Below are positions 1 through 15,300 of a stretch of 64,000 nucleotides of DNA, one piece after another. This DNA is from Anoplopoma fimbria (Eukaryota > Chordata > Actinopteri > Perciformes > Anoplopomatidae). The stretch covers positions 13,520,124 to 13,584,123 of the forward strand of contig NC_072464.1 in NCBI RefSeq assembly GCF_027596085.1. Reading direction: 5' to 3'. Below the pieces are notes generated by a model. The model did not search any database, had not been told where the DNA came from, and saw nothing but the letters and a program-made list of their open reading frames with translations. The position numbers and the translations under genes are program-made. Each line of letters starts with the position of its first letter. The stretch's first letter is position 1.

Positions 1-2639
1 GGAATCTTTTGTCTGCTGCCAGCTAATTAAGTGTTAAGAAAAGAAACATTTTATTTGTCAGTTCTCGGTACACCTCCTCATAAACGCTTTATATAGATAG
101 CCAGTGTGAGTACAGACATCAAAATCTGAAGTATTTCTGCAGTCAGTAGGCTACAGATTATACATTTCACTTTTCATCTAACATTAATACATTCATAACA
201 TTATTAATATCCTTATTAATTGATATGTGAATGCTACTGCTTTGATGCAAAGGTAGCTTTGGTTTAGGTTCAAACTAAGGACACCTTTAGTTAAGTAAAA
301 ATAGGAATTTTGAATCAAATCTTGTAAAATAAGAAAGGTTATGTCCATTTAATTCCAATCCACATAAAATCCGAGTTATGCCCCCTGAGCTTGTTATAAT
401 TTGCAAGATAAACTATATTTTGAAACACTGCCTTCATTCAAACACCACATTCATAAAATGTTGAACTACTTCTTCAATGCTTGTCATGTCGGGTTTTGTT
501 GTGCTAGATGTGGATGTAAAATAATTGTATGTGGTCGACTACTCTATATGCTGTCATTTTGAGCAGGTGTTTTAAAGGAGAAACGTGTCTCAAGAGATTT
601 CCTGGTAAAATAAGTAAAATATATTTTAACAACATACACAAAAGAGGAGCGACTTCATTCTCTTCAATGTAGACATAGACTACAGTATATCTATACACAG
701 CAAATAGTTGTTTGCTGCTACAGTAATGCTCTGCATCCCATATGTTGTAGTTTAAAGGCATTGGAAACACATTTTCACAATTAGCTTCTTCAAAGTTATT
801 TTCTGCCAAAGTTAGAATGGATTTTTGGGTATCACACTTGGAAGATTTCTGTATTTCTAGTTTTCTCTCCGTTCTTTTCATTGGTGTGTGGTTTGTAATT
901 GGCTGAGTTGGAAAAGCATTATGCCATGTACTTTCATGCACCCATCAGGACAGTTAGTGGGTTAGTTTGACCACAGTCAGTCAAATCTTAAATGGATCAA
1001 ATCACCCACACAGTCCTAATGAAGCAACGTTTTTGACTTCTTAATAAATAGTATCTAGCCAGGGCCGTTCTCTAGCTTTAAATTGGATTGATGCTTAGCC
1101 TATTGAGTCATGACTATTTATGTGCACGTGTTGGCGCACTTTGAAATGTCTCATGGTCTGACGATGGTCATTGTGACCAAAAGCTTCTATAGTACATTTT
1201 GCACAATAGAGATATGTGTGCAGAGGTTTTCTGTTTTTTTAAAATGATTAATTCAGAACACTTTAAATCAAATGTCTGATTATGTAATTTGTCATAGGCT
1301 ACTTTATAAAAGAAAAAGCCATGTAGAGGAAAGCATTGGTATTTCTCAAAACATAATTAAAAAGAAAAAAGCACCATTGCTGTAATTATAGGGTCCTAAC
1401 ATCCTTTTCAACATAATGACAGAATTAGAAGTTCTAAATTAGAAGTAAAAACAGATTTTTTTGTATTTTAACTCGTACTGTTAATGTCTTATAATGTATA
1501 TGTTATTTATTATTACAAAGGGTAATATCTATAGGTGAAAATTAATTTAATGTAACGTCTTTCACACACTTACAATCGCAATTAAAATCCTAACCAGCAA
1601 CACCTTGAACAACACCCTTTAAAGTAAGGATGTGTCCGGGATAACAATTAATATAGATTTTTCACAGGAAGTATTTTGTGTAAATTCATTTTTTTCCAAC
1701 ACTCTAATCCACCATACTGTAATCACATGCAGAGCTGGCCTACTTAACGGATTTTCTCAGATAACAGTGTGAATGTTTTGAATATAAAAAAATGATTCAA
1801 GATCTCAACATGATACTGGCTATATATAAATGATAAGGCTTGTCTGCAGAATATGAACTCCACATCCCACAGCCTTCCCAGTCTGTGTGAGAGATGAAAG
1901 CAGCCCCGTCTCTATGAAATGCTTTGGCAGCTCTGTTTCTGCCAGCAAAACTGGCTTTTGCGAACTTTCAGGTGGCATGGGAAAATATAGTCATAAATAA
2001 AATATAGAGCCATGAATAATTTAGGATAGCATTGTGATTGACATGCGGGTGAGAGTACCTGATTATGCCTCCGCTCTGAGTGACTTGAATTGCAGCAAAT
2101 CAAAACATTAGTCTGAATGTTGAGTTTGTTCGTTCACGCTTCTTTGCTTTGGCTTATTTTGATCACTGCTTGTAACAACAAACACGGTTGAGATGCTGTA
2201 TGAAATGTCTTCTCAAAGATTACGCTTGAATTTATGCATGTAGCTCATTTTCGTTAAAAAAATACACATCATGCCAGGAGTCAAACGAGTTAACAAGCCC
2301 TCAACAAGTTCTTGCCAGAATTTTCTCATTTAAATAATTTACAATTTTACACTGGCTTCTCATAATTCTGGCATTATTTTTTATTCCAACTCTTTATGCT
2401 TTGATATGATATTTAAACCAAACTGGTGCAGTTAGATATTTAGTATTAGATATGGAGCCACCCTTTGCTATGGACCCATGTGGTTAATAAGGAGCGATGC
2501 TTCCTCTATTGTTCTTTGAGGAGGAAGAACAGATCAATGATTCCCAGCACTCGGCTGTACTGTAGCTGTGGGAGGGAGGATGCAGCCGGCATCACCAGGC
2601 TGCAGCTCCTCCGTGTGCTGAGTGCTGAGCAGTGGGCTG

Positions 2640-2641
<2 letters not shown>

Positions 2642-2682
<41 letters not shown>
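2642..2682 (+). repeat. (CT)n microsatellite in a GC-richer island
   Basis: An uninterrupted CT dinucleotide tract of about 20 units. It sits in a locally GC-richer stretch (2530-2760) with several CTGCAG-like motifs inside an otherwise AT-rich region. Polypyrimidine/GAGA tracts of this type are common near vertebrate promoters, so the island could be an upstream csrnp3 promoter; that is inference only. Confidence 0.9.
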
Positions 2683-2687
<5 letters not shown>

Positions 2688-5600
2688 AGCTACCCCCCCT
2701 TATTCCCTCCTTTCATGTGTGTGGAGCAGATCTGTCTGCAGCCTCAGGCTAGTGCAAGTTAACAAATGTACAGAGAGCATGTGAAGTCTCATTTGCATAA
2801 ATCTGTAGATGTCGCTACATTTCCTTAAATGGATTCCTTTGTGTTTAATTGCTGAATGTTTTTTCCCCCCCTTGTGCATGTTGAATTCTTTAAAGGCTGA
2901 CTGAAAATGAATATGATTGTATTTGACAATTAATGTTATCTATTTGCACAATTTGTCCATCTGACCTTTATTGCAGTACAATGGAAAAACAGCCCGAGCA
3001 AATATTTATTGTCACTGTCACTGAACAACTGGCAGGTTATTTTCAGTGCTCTGTACCTAACATGAGCAATGAGTGGAGCCAGTTGCTAATATGCTATGGA
3101 TGGAAGTTGATTTTATCCATCCTTCGCATAAATTAAGAATTGTTGCATGGTCGGTATATGTTCTCCAGGGAAAGGCTGCAAATTGCTGTGTCTATTTCTG
3201 AACTTGATGCTAGCGCATACAGATTAAGGCAGATCCTAACCTATCACAAAACACTACTTTTCATGTATGATTTAGGAATCTTCTACAAAACAGTGTCAAT
3301 GAATACATGAGCAGTGTGTTTGTGTTCTCTCTGAGGCGGGGATCCTCCACTGACATCATCTGTAGCTGTATAATCATCCAGGCCACAGCCTCTCCTCAGG
3401 GGAGTCCAGCTGAGACCTAGCCTCTCTCTCTTTATATCTATCTAGTTATACCTCTCGCTCCCTGTGCGTAGCTTTCTCTTTCTCTCTCCTTCAAGGTTGC
3501 CGTGTATGGCTGTGTGTGACACCAGTGATGGATGAGTTCGAACACAACCTTAGACTGGCTGCATGGCCCAGGATCTTTTGTGGTTTCAGGCTTTGTCTTT
3601 GCTCCCTGATCCCATCAGTTGGTTCTACTGGAGTGCACCCACAGTCACTCAGACAGGGTCTGCTGCAATAAAAAAAAGTGTTTCTAACATTATAAAAAAA
3701 ATAAGAAAGAATTGATAAAAAAATCTGCCAAGCCATCTGGGCTGAATGAATGTGGGCTTCATCACTGTGGAAACACTAGTAGTCTGCGATGCGACCAGCC
3801 ATATTGTATGAAATACCCGTTTGGCAAACGAAGATACACAGCAGGAAGCTAATTTGCAATCTATATATTCAAACAACCCCACTCCCCCCACGCACACATA
3901 CACAGTTGGCAGTTGTTCAAAAAGTCTGATGGTCCTACTGGAGGAATTGCATCCCCTAAAAATGATATGTATATGCAAATAATTAGTGTATACGTATGTA
4001 ACTGACTAATCAATGATTTAAGGATATTTATCTGCAATATTTAGGACCAATGCAGATGAGATGTTCCTATAACACAGGGAAGGTGAGAGTTTGAAGGGTT
4101 GTTCACTTTGACACAGACTTCGACCAAGCAAACAATTTGATATCTCTCGTTTGCATCTTAAGTCATGTTTCTGGTTGCCTGACCAAGTCTTATATTCACT
4201 GGCCTTTTTGGTCTCTATCAGTGCTCTTGTGCACATTTTTTGTGGGCCCAAAAACACAGAAGCCCACTGAAGTCTGAAACTTTTCAGAGTATGCCCCCAT
4301 TGAGCAACTTTCATGGGAATGAATGGAGTGTCATCTTGGAACACAGTATCCAGTTTAATTAAATACATCCATGGTCTGAGCTTGTTAGCCAGAGATAGCT
4401 GCCTACAGTCTTAGGTGTTAGTTCATGAGAACGGTGATTCAACCATACACTCTGAGTCACACTCCTGTGAGCCAAAATAAGGAGCTTAAGGAGGCTCAAA
4501 GCTGCAGTCGGTGTCAATAAATGAATACATGTCTAACCATGACCATGATGATCCCTCCCAAACATGAATCAAGTTGTGGTAGAAATACAATCTACCAAAT
4601 GTACCTCGCTGATACAAAATACTGTAGTAGCACATGACCTTACCACTGTGTTCCCCTCTAGTCCTGGAACCACCTTTGTCTTTTGCAATCTATTGGAAAT
4701 GGGTATTCTGGAGAATGGCTGCTCCATGAACTCTTCTATCCAACAAAGGTCTGCCTGTGCAATATCCTACTATTTAATGATGTAGTTGGCCCTGGTCCTG
4801 GTGGTCCTTGTACCACTCTCTTTAATATCTAGGTGCCTGCTTGCCGGTATGTAGATGAGAGTTGAGTGTCTGCTTCAACATGAGTCAAACATTGTAACTG
4901 CATCGACAATCTGTCAGAGCTGGTGTTTGATGATTGTGATAGGAATCCAGCAAATATTTGTGTCCTTTTACACACTAACATCTGTGGATCTATTTCCCAA
5001 AGGATTTCTATGATTTTCAGGAGGCAGCTCTGGTTTGAATTTTGCAGTAGTTTTGGGGATGGCAAAAGCCTGCTTGTGAAGCTGATGTGATTATGTCTAC
5101 CGTGTCAGTATTCACTCTGAGGAGAAACAAACTGCCAAAGTAGGCAAGTGATCATGTACATGTGGGGATGTGGCACGGTCCAGCAGACTTTTCATCCACT
5201 TACTGTTTATGGCCAGTGCAGGTATCTTTTATGGCTTTTGAAATGCACCATGGGTGCACTACAGATCTTTTTTTAATGAATGATGGCAGATGGCATTGAT
5301 CTTTATGGTGCAGCTTCATAGTAGAGCTGCTATATGCAGCTGATGGCAACCTGATGGAGACCCTTGACCTTGAACTTGAATCTATGTAGGGGAAAAAACC
5401 TGCCATCTGTTCTGTATGGTATTCTAATACTGTGCAATAGCTGTGTTAAGTGTTGAGATGGATAATGGCTGTGATGAAGATGATAAGTGGAGAGAGTGCA
5501 ATGATTCATCCTTGGTTCATTCCAGTTTCTTCCATCAAAGGTTCTGATTCATGGCCACTGCTTCTTAACAGTTGCTGATATGCTGTCATGAAGCCAGACA

Positions 5601-7001
5601 GTTACGAGTAAAATGTTTTGGCGAGATCATTGAAGGGTTTATGTAATGATTGCTTTTACATTTTGCATTTAACTCAACACATGCACCACTTTCCAAAGGC
5701 CCTGTCTCACTAATGTTGTGCAAAGGACCCTGGGAATAGCTATTGTAGGCATGTTTTTGAAGAAGCAGGCAGGTCACGTGTCAGAGTATAGTCAAAAGGC
5801 AAGCATTCTCTTTTTCTCCCACTTCCATATTGTTCTTGCTCTGTAAAACAGAAACACATAAAAAGGGTATATTAACCTACACTTGTGTTCTTTTGAAAAA
5901 TGTATGCAGTATTTGCAATGGGAAACAACAAGCACTCCTCTATTTGCTTATCTGTGTTAAACACTGTGACTCTGTTCGGGGACATCATTAAAAACATATT
6001 TTTGAATTTACCTTTCATCTGTTACAGCAGGAGTTGGGCAGGACTTTTGCACATGACCTCAATATCAATATGCATACGCAAATTATATATTTTAAACCTT
6101 TTCTTTGTTTGATTTTGCCTGCTGTTTTCAATCTCCTTCATTGAAATAAGAACGCCTCTTGAAAGTCAGAGCAGATATAGGTCACCATCACTGGTGCAAT
6201 GGTGTAACAAATGGCATCTCTCCAGCTTATTCTTTTGCATTTTTAGGTAATAAGGCAGCATATATGTGTGATGCTCGTGGGTGAATCCTTAAAGAAATGC
6301 AAATTGGGTCGTCTAATAAGACCATACATCAAAGTAATTAGAAGAACAAATAGGCTCAAAAACAACGGATAAATATACTGTATGTTTTATTATAGTACAC
6401 TCTCCTCATAGTTATTTTCATTGTGAAATGTTAACCTGTACTGTAATAGAATTATGCCTTTTGAAGAAAAATGGCAGTACAGTTTGGTCAGGTTGTTTTT
6501 GCTCCTAAAATGTAACATAACACAGAAGATATGAAAGATTCTATGATTCTTGTAAAGCGTGTATAAAACAGTCTATAAATGGGTTAATGTTGTTTTGTGA
6601 CAATTATTTAACCTGCTGGGTTGGAAGTGTTAATGTTGTTTAGTATGGCAGCCAGAGTTAAACCTAGAAAACTTAAAGAAACTCAGGATTTATTAAAAAA
6701 GTATTTATTACATTCATATTCATAAATACATATATATGATGGTCATATCAAACCGTTTAAAAGAAAGAGAACCAAGCATAGGCTTATGGATTCCCATTTC
6801 TATTAAACACATTTAATACTGATGTCCTTTAAGGATTGGGGTTGTAGTTTTGCTTAACACCCTTGCCATTAGCCTGGAACTAGACCCCACAGGTCCAGCA
6901 GGCACAAATCACTGTGAGTCATCATGTTCCTACGTATTAGTATAACTGAGTCACTGGCAATCATTGTGATTGCAGGGTCTTATAGTGGAGAGAGAGAGAG
7001 A

Positions 7002-7146
<145 letters not shown>

Positions 7147-8634
7147 CAACTGTGACATCACGAAAGATCTTTCTGCAATATATAATGTGTTTGTAATTTT
7201 GTAGTTTTTTGTGTCATCATACAGAGCGGGGTCAAAATAAAGTATTGCATTTTTTAATTGGAGAGCTTACTGTAATAGACTGAACAGGTGTCCCTTTATC
7301 ATGTCTATCCCTCTGAAGGTGCATACAGTAGTGTGTGTATCTTGTTGCTGCTGCTGTTGTGTTCTGATGCTTCCTTGGTCTTTGGTCTCTCTAATTCAGC
7401 CATAATAACCGACTGTAATCTTTGAGTGCTCAGCAGAGTCTGTCAGAGTCCTGTCAGTACATTTCCACTGGCTTCCTGTGTGCTGGATGCATGTTTAAAA
7501 GGAGCCATTTCATTGCTGGTCTTAGGATAGATATAAACCCTTAAATAATGTACTATTCACACTACTACCACTACTACTACCACTACTATTACTACTACTA
7601 AATACAGCTCAGATTGCTTGACGGTCAAATTACTTCATGAAATTATGACACAATAAAAAAAATGTCTTCTTAATTGCTACACAGTACAGGTTAATGTCAT
7701 ACTGATGTTTGTTCAAAAAACTGAGATTCAGATCTATGAAGATCTTTGAAGGCCAAATGAAGCTGCTTGCTAATGTGTCTTAGACTGTGGCTGGACAATA
7801 TTATATAGCATACAAGAGAGAGAGACAACAGGGGTGGAGGAGGAGCGCAGGGCTGTTGAGGCGAGGTTCATTGAGGACACTGTGAGGATGCAGAGTCGAA
7901 TGACAGTTGTTTTTTCTGAGTTGCATCAAGGAAACAACACAAATCCTTTCACATAACATTGTCAATAAACCTTAGCAGATATTGTATTGAACTACCTCCT
8001 GAACTCACAATGGATTTAAATCATGCAGTTGGGAGGTTTTGTTCTCACAAAAGATTTCATTGTACGGACTGTAATACTGTGTTGGCTGTAAAAACTCTCT
8101 AAGCTTAAAGCTATTGTAAGAGGAAGAAGTGCAGCACCTTTTATGTTGACATACGGCCTAATTAAGTGCAATAATGAAATAATGGCTCTCTGACTACATA
8201 TGCTGAGGCCCCTCTAACTCCTCTGCAGAATTTCCTGGCATAGGAAGTTTTGGGATCACATTGACTACAGTGCTGACAAGTCATATACACATAAGTTAGT
8301 ACATGTTGATATTTTCTTGTCAACCTCTTCCAGGTATACTCTCAGATTTTGGATGCGAACAATATGCCAAGATTCTTATATAAACACTGCATTGTTCTAT
8401 CATGCAATTTGATTTTATCCTGGATTTTTTTTTTGTCTTTATAAGTCAAATCAAGCTTTTATTTTGTAGTTTTTATGTTCATTTGATGGTCCTCTTGTTA
8501 TGTTCTTGGCATCATATGCTTTTTTACTTTTCTTTTCCCCATTCTCTATCCTTGCTCACTCCACCTCTTCCTCAGTCTCCCCCTCCCATTTACTCTTCCC
8601 CCCTGAATCCCCTTCCCTCTGCATCTCAGTTGTA

Positions 8635-8756
8635 CCCCCCCCCCCCACAGCTCTTTTCCCACTGCCCTGCATCTCTCACCCCCCTCCCATTATCCATTTC
8701 TCCAACATTTTTTCTTTTTCCCTCTTTCTGACCCCCCCCCCCCCCCCCCCCCCCCC
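8635..8756 (+). repeat. Polypyrimidine stretch with C12 and C25 homopolymer runs
   Basis: A strongly C/T-biased segment with a run of 12 C at about 8635-8646 and 25 consecutive C at 8732-8756. The opposite strand is therefore G-rich and could form G-quadruplexes. Such runs are also prone to sequencing and assembly length errors. Confidence 0.9.
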
Positions 8757-8852
8757 GTACCTCTGCCTCCACCTACCCCCTACATGGCCCTCTCCCCTCC
8801 CCGCAGCTCATGTTGGTAAAAATATCTGCAGACAGCAGGAGCAGAGGCACGC

Positions 8853-8856
<4 letters not shown>

Positions 8857-8915
<59 letters not shown>

Positions 8916-9021
8916 ACATCCCACCCATGTGATCTCACAGGCTGCCTCTGCTTTGCTCCACTCTGCTACAGTCTGGCTTCTGCCTTTCAGCCGGCTGCAG
9001 CTAACGAGCCTTTGTGTGGCC

Positions 9022-9048
<27 letters not shown>
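8857..9048 (+). repeat. (CT)n and (GA)n arrays in inverted arrangement
   Basis: A CT array (8857-8913, about 28 units) is followed 108 bases later by a GA array (9022-9048, about 13 units). The two are complementary, so a single strand could fold into a hairpin with a loop of about 108 nt. The loop is comparatively GC-rich and has CTGCAG motifs. The region could be a promoter or 5'UTR of csrnp3, but no splice donor can be assigned with confidence. Confidence 0.85.
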
Positions 9049-9052
<4 letters not shown>

Positions 9053-12000
9053 GGGGTGGGGGGGGCGACCCGGTGACAGGGAGAGTTAAAGTAAGAATGA
9101 TTGTCGTCTTGCAACAATAAAGCATATGGTACCGACAGTGCAGCCAGAGCTAGAAAAGTATACATTTGCACCCTTTTTTCTTATGCCCGTGGAGCTCAGG
9201 GGTCGCTGCAAATCAGTATACTGAACAAAAATGGGAACTTCTTCACTCATCATGTTTCACCTTTTTTTGAATAGCCACATTTATGATTGTGTGGCTGAGC
9301 TGCTGTGAGAAGAGGTGAGAGGAGTCTCAGTCTGCCATTGGATACAGGTCAGTTGTTCCTGTTGGGGCCAGCACACACAGAATAAGTGTAATCTGGTCAT
9401 TGAAGGCCTGATGTGTCATGACTTGCACCAGATGCCATAGGCTTGTTAGCATCACTTGGGATGAGTGTTTTGAGCCTTGTGTTGTCACATCGGTTTTAGT
9501 ATGACTGTGGGAATATTGTGAATGACGAGGGGAAAAATAATTGTATTCAGAGTGCAAGTGTGCTACAGTGCCGAGAGCGCTGCTGATTAAGGACAGGAGT
9601 TGGTTTCCACAGTTGATGTGTGTGCACAGACAGGCAAACACAGGGAGGGGCTTTCCAAGCTGGCTTTTGCTGCATTATTTTCTCTGGGATTTTTCTCCCT
9701 TCTATCATAGTGTATGCGGCCAAGCCATGATTGGTGGTAAGGCAACAGAAAAGACAAAGAAAGAGCTGTTACAGAGGAGAAACAATCTCTGGTTTTTATT
9801 TAGCCTTGATAAAAAAAGTAGTTCAGCCTGATTACCCACAGCTCTCTGGTTTATGATGTCATGCCCATCCAGCGTCAAGATTTTAACTCTGATTTCATGC
9901 AGTCATGAAATGAATTAGTAACTATGATAAATATAAAGACAAAATACGCTTGTTAACTAACATTGGCGTTTTAGTATGAGAACCCTTATACACACTGTGT
10001 AACACTGGGAACACTGTCATATGGGAAAGCACTAGTTGTGAGGGTACATAAGAATCTCCATGGAAACCACTTTTGGTATCAAAGCCTAGTGCATCATCAG
10101 CTCAGGGCTAAGCATAGAAATAGGTTTTCAACAATGGTATTTAATTAGGACCCTCACTAGGAAATGGACTAAAATTACATTCATGATGGAAATTTCCACT
10201 CGTTTGCCAACAAATGAAGTGGATTGTGAAATGAATGAGTTTATTTTAGTTTTAATGTGAGATTGACAGCTTCAACATTCTGAACTCACAAGATTTATGG
10301 AATATATTTCAGTATTAGGTAATGTAATTACTTCTTGTCATAATTGCTCAGAAGAGAAAGTAGTTTGTTAGTTCCCTGTCAGTCAGTTCAGTTATTGGCT
10401 TTAGGGAATCAAAAAGATGGTTAACTCCAGCTCAGGATGCAGCCTCTCACAGATTTTGATTCCAATTTAATATCAGTTCTTTCTGAAAGGAAATCTTTTC
10501 GATGAGGTTAGCCTGACTGGCTCCTCTCTCCTCCACTTCCTCTCAGATGGAGGATGCCTCACATTTTTTAGTTGAAGGTAGAGTTGTTTACGCTGGAGGT
10601 CCTCCAAATGCTGGCGCTGCCATGTCACTGCGCTGAACAAGCAAAGCCTCATGGGAACAATGACCCTCTTGCTGGCAGCGCTAGTCCTCTCTGGGTTGCA
10701 CCTCTTTCTCTCAGGCAGCATTTGCATCTGTAATGACTCGATAGCAGAGCCCAGATGAAACACTGTGGCTGTCTGTGAATGGAACTCCCCCACAAGCTGC
10801 TCTGGCAGATAGACAGAGTGGGACTGGGTGAAGATGCATACTGCCTTTACTGATTCCAGTTTCCAGGAGAGAAAGCAGTGAGGGGAAAGCTGCCAGTCAT
10901 ACCAATCCTTGCTGTGCTACAGCAGCACTGTTGGTGTTATTGGGTTTATTTTAAAATGAGAGATGGCGTTCCAGCTGATGCTATTAAAAAAAGGAACAGA
11001 GGGCTTTTCAGCTACATACATTAAAGGACTGCAATTTCAGCAATGTCTCATATTATGAATAGGGATTAAATGAGTCCTGCAATATTACAGTTGTACAAAT
11101 TGACAAATAAATATTTATGTAGGGAAAGGCAGAAGTTGCAGTGTAATTGTGATTAGTTTTAGTGTAGTTGACTGATGAGCTTGGTCTAATTGCATCATCA
11201 GTCAGAGGGAGTTAATGGCCCCTCTCAATTGACATTGAAGTAGTTTGTAACACTTCTGTTTCAACAGCCTCTGAAGTGCTGCCACAAACATTTAGCTTCA
11301 CCTACACAGCCATACAAAGATAGCTTTATTCATGTATTTTTCAGAAACTGGGCACAACAGTACTGCCCCTGATTTAACAGTAGAGATATTGTTACAGATG
11401 GTATAATCATGGCACTTTTTAATGATAGCAAGCACTGAGAGGTCTGTAGCAGGGATCATATCCTTAAGTCTAGTTTGCTATTATCTTGTATTTATTTACT
11501 TTGTTGCTAATTATAAAGAAATTGAGAGCCAGTCACAGTACAGTTTTTTTTTTCTGTTCTGCGGTGACTGAGGCTGCATTCACCTGAGGCCTTTCCTTTA
11601 TTTTCAGTAGGAAGCATCTGAGCTAATAGAAGCTCATTAGAGATGTACAGGATGTCAGTCATTATCTTGTCAACAAGAGCTTTACCAATTCCTCCTCTAG
11701 CACTGCATGGGGTGTGATAAAACTACTCATCGCTTTGTGTTGTGCAAATTGTTGCCACAGTTCAATGGCTACCCAGTGCACACCAGCAAGTGCATATCAA
11801 CATGTGTATGCACCTGTATAAATCCACATAAACATCACACTAATACTACGAATTTTTTTTTTTTTAGAAAAAGCTGCAGACATTTTTTTATATTCTGTAA
11901 GATGCAGTGTTATACATTTTATGACATTTCTGTTATTTTATAGTATCAGCAATTAAAAAGTCATTGTCATTTAATATTCTACGTAATACTGTACATCAAA

Positions 12001-12338
12001 CATATATATTGAACATCATTTCACAGTGAACAAAAGCAGTGCAAGACAAGTTGGTCCAGTGTCTTTTTTTCTGTAAGGGAGACGTAGTATGTAATTAGCA
12101 GCTTTCTCCTTCCATCTCAGCTCCTTTGTGCCAAGGTGATCATTCGCCTAGGGAACGCCTGGGAGCTGGGATAGTGGCAGGAGAGATTTTGTGTGTTTGT
12201 GTGTGTGTATGTGTGTGTGTGTAGGGAGGAGGAAGGCAGAGTCAGGGTCTCATTGCTAATTGAGTGTGTTGAGGATTATGAAGGCCCTAAACTGGATATT
12301 AAATAATGTGTGGCCCCACTGCTGTCTTTCCAATTCAG

Positions 12339-12356
12339 GTGCAGATGCGGCGGGCC
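12339..12356 (+). other. csrnp3: csrnp3 5'UTR part of the first coding exon
   Basis: A polypyrimidine tract and CAG acceptor at 12331-12338 precede this short leader. An in-frame ATG also occurs at 12345, four codons before the chosen start at 12357. I prefer 12357 because the protein then begins [12 protein letters not shown], as vertebrate CSRNP3 does. Confidence 0.7.
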
Positions 12357-15300
12357 ATGAGTGGAATACTGAAGAGGAAATTTGAGGAGGTGGAAGCCTC
12401 CTCCTCCCCGTGCTCTTCCTTGCGGGAGTCTGATGATGAGGTCTCATGCAGTGAGAGCGGGGATAGCAGCGACAGTGTCAACCCCTCTGCCTCAGGCCCT
12501 TTCACCCGTGAGTGCCTGTGTTTTTTTAAATTCATACAATGAGCTCAGTGTGGCTATTGACGGTAAGATTAATGTTGTCATTTCATCTCAAAGGGGAAAA
12601 ACACTGAAAGGGTTTTTTTAATCTAGAAAAGAACAAAACTCAGACACAACCTGGTTTTGTAGATCACAATTAATGCAGGATGCAGGTCAGACAAAACAAA
12701 TCTGCATGTCTGTAGATAAGGGAGTGTAATATGAATTGACTCTCATAGCTGAGCAGAGGAGAGGAGAGTATAGGCTGAGTGATGCTAAGAGTCCAGTGCT
12801 GTGATAAAGGGGAAGGATGCACAGACAGCCTCCTTCATTAGGGAACATTATCAGTGAACAGGCCCAGTCAGATGAATGAGCCGATGCAGTCTCAAGCTGT
12901 GTGTGTGCAACACTGATGGTAATGTACATGTAAATGCACTGATCTCTAAGAACACTATTATTTTCACTATGGATAGATCTGCCAATTATTTTCTTTTTGT
13001 TAATTAATAGTTTGGTCTATAAAATGTTGTGGTGAAAACTGCCTGTCAATATTTCCTGAGGCCTAAGGTGATACATTTAAAAATCTTGTTTTGACCAACC
13101 AACCAACAAACCCTCAAATGAATTAGTCTACAATCAATTAAAACAGGGAAGAGCAGCAAACATACTTCCCATAAAATAGGTTGAGACCACCAATTGCACT
13201 TTGGTTGAAAAATGACTCAGACGATTTATTAATTACCTAAATAGTTGGAGATTAATTTTCTGTTGACCGACTAAATGTTTTAGCTGCAGCTACGATTAAA
13301 AAATATTAACAAGGGCTAAAAAGCTGCAGATCTGCCATGATTGTTTTGGTTTACTAATAAGGATCACAGCTAGGATTATGTGAAGCTCACCAGCTCCAAA
13401 AGAGGTTTGCTACTGAGAGAGTCAGTTATTTCTGGCTTGAATTGACTTTGTATTAAAGAATGCAGTCCCACTGCAATCAAAGATAAATCATCCACAAAAA
13501 GGCATGTCTCCTCTGCAGGTTCAAAAGGACATCACGAATAAGTAAAGCACTGCACGTGTGATTGTTAATATCTAAGAGATGAGACAGCATGTGATGATAC
13601 AGTGATGATGTTGTAGTTTATTCATTACTTTGGGGGGATTTTAAAAGCATCCAGCTTAATAATGCAGTTATTTAAGAACAAAAGAAAGGGACAGGCTGTT
13701 TGTGTATGTGCACAAATACTTGACCACATACAAAAAAAAATTCCAAGCAAACAAAAACTAGTTTTATTTTTAATTTAATTAAACGCAAAGTAGACAATAA
13801 ATTCCCATTTTAGTGATGGACTATTTTTTTTAAGTCTATGTGTAGGACATGCTGATGGGTGACAGCCCCCCCCCCCTCCCTGTAGCCAGACTTAAGTAGG
13901 GTGCTGTGTCCCTAGAGGCTGAGCTTGGCCTCTGTGTCAGCTGCAGCTGCTGGTAACTGGGGAGAAGGTCAGCTGACAGCTAAAAGGGAGCTGTGCGCTG
14001 GTAAGACTTCACTCCTGTGAAGTGACATGTACAGTGATTGACTGTCATTGCAGAGAGGTGAAACGATTACATCTTAAGTGGCTTTACATCCCCATGCTGT
14101 TGTGTTAGAGAGAGGAGGAAAAACATCTGTGTTGTTGTGTGTGCCCAGAGGGTAAAAGTCTTCAAAGGGTAAAGGAACACTATAATACCTTTAAAATACC
14201 TGTTTGAGATGATCATTTTTTCCCTGTTGATTAATAAAGACATTGGGGGAAAAAAGCTGATTATAAAGACCTTAAAATCTGCTAACTGTTTTTACACCTA
14301 AAACATGCTGATATATGTTTGCGTTTTTCTTTGTAGATAAAAACACTCGGCTCTGCTCAGTCTGACAGCTCTACATCTGTAATGAAATGCATTGTCCCTC
14401 TTGCGTGGGGGGGTGAGGGGGTGGGGTCTGGGTAAGCTGTTGGAACCAGATGGTTTCTATTTGTCCTGTCTGTCTGATATGGGGGAAACGCTGGGAACAC
14501 TGCCTCTGTGAACCGACTCTCTTCATCTCTGGGCCAGGCAGGGGATTATTTATGCTCCACCGTTGCCCTCCTCTCAGCCTTCTCCCCTCTTGTAGAGCTC
14601 TCCTTAAAAAGACACACTGAGGACTCGCATGCCAAGTGGAAGCTTGTGGAACTGATGAAATTCTTCCCTACAAAGCTACACTAGGATACGTAGAAGCTCA
14701 CTGTAATGGCAAGACTGAATACCTCATATTTAAGGACAAAACTCTCAGCATGTCTGTGTCCCAAATTTGGCCACAAAAATGTCACTTACCTTAACAAGCT
14801 TTACATTAACCTATAAAACTGCTCTGCTGCATCATCAAAGAATAAAATGATGCATTGGTTTGCATTGTAGAGCTTTAATAATTATTTCCACATTGGATTC
14901 AAGAATTGCCAGAAACAGTTTGCAACCAAGATGACAAGTATGCCACTTTTTTAACATTAACCGTCTTCACTTTGCAGCCGACTCAATATTGAAGAGAGAG
15001 AAGCGCCTGCGGACGAGGAGGGTGCATTTTGAGAATGTGACCGTGTACTACTTCAGCCGACGGCAGGGCTTCACCAGCGTGCCCAGCCAGGGAGGCAGCA
15101 CGCTGGGCATGTCCAACAGGCATAGCTGGATCAGACAGTACTCCCTGGGGGAATTTGCCGTGGAGCAGGAGAGGATCCACAGAGACATGCTCAGAGATCA
15201 CCTGAAGGAGGAGAAACTCAATTCAATCAAACTCAAGGTAAATGCTTGGTAATGTTTATCAGAGCATTATTGACAAACATTTCTGAATACAGGATTTTAT

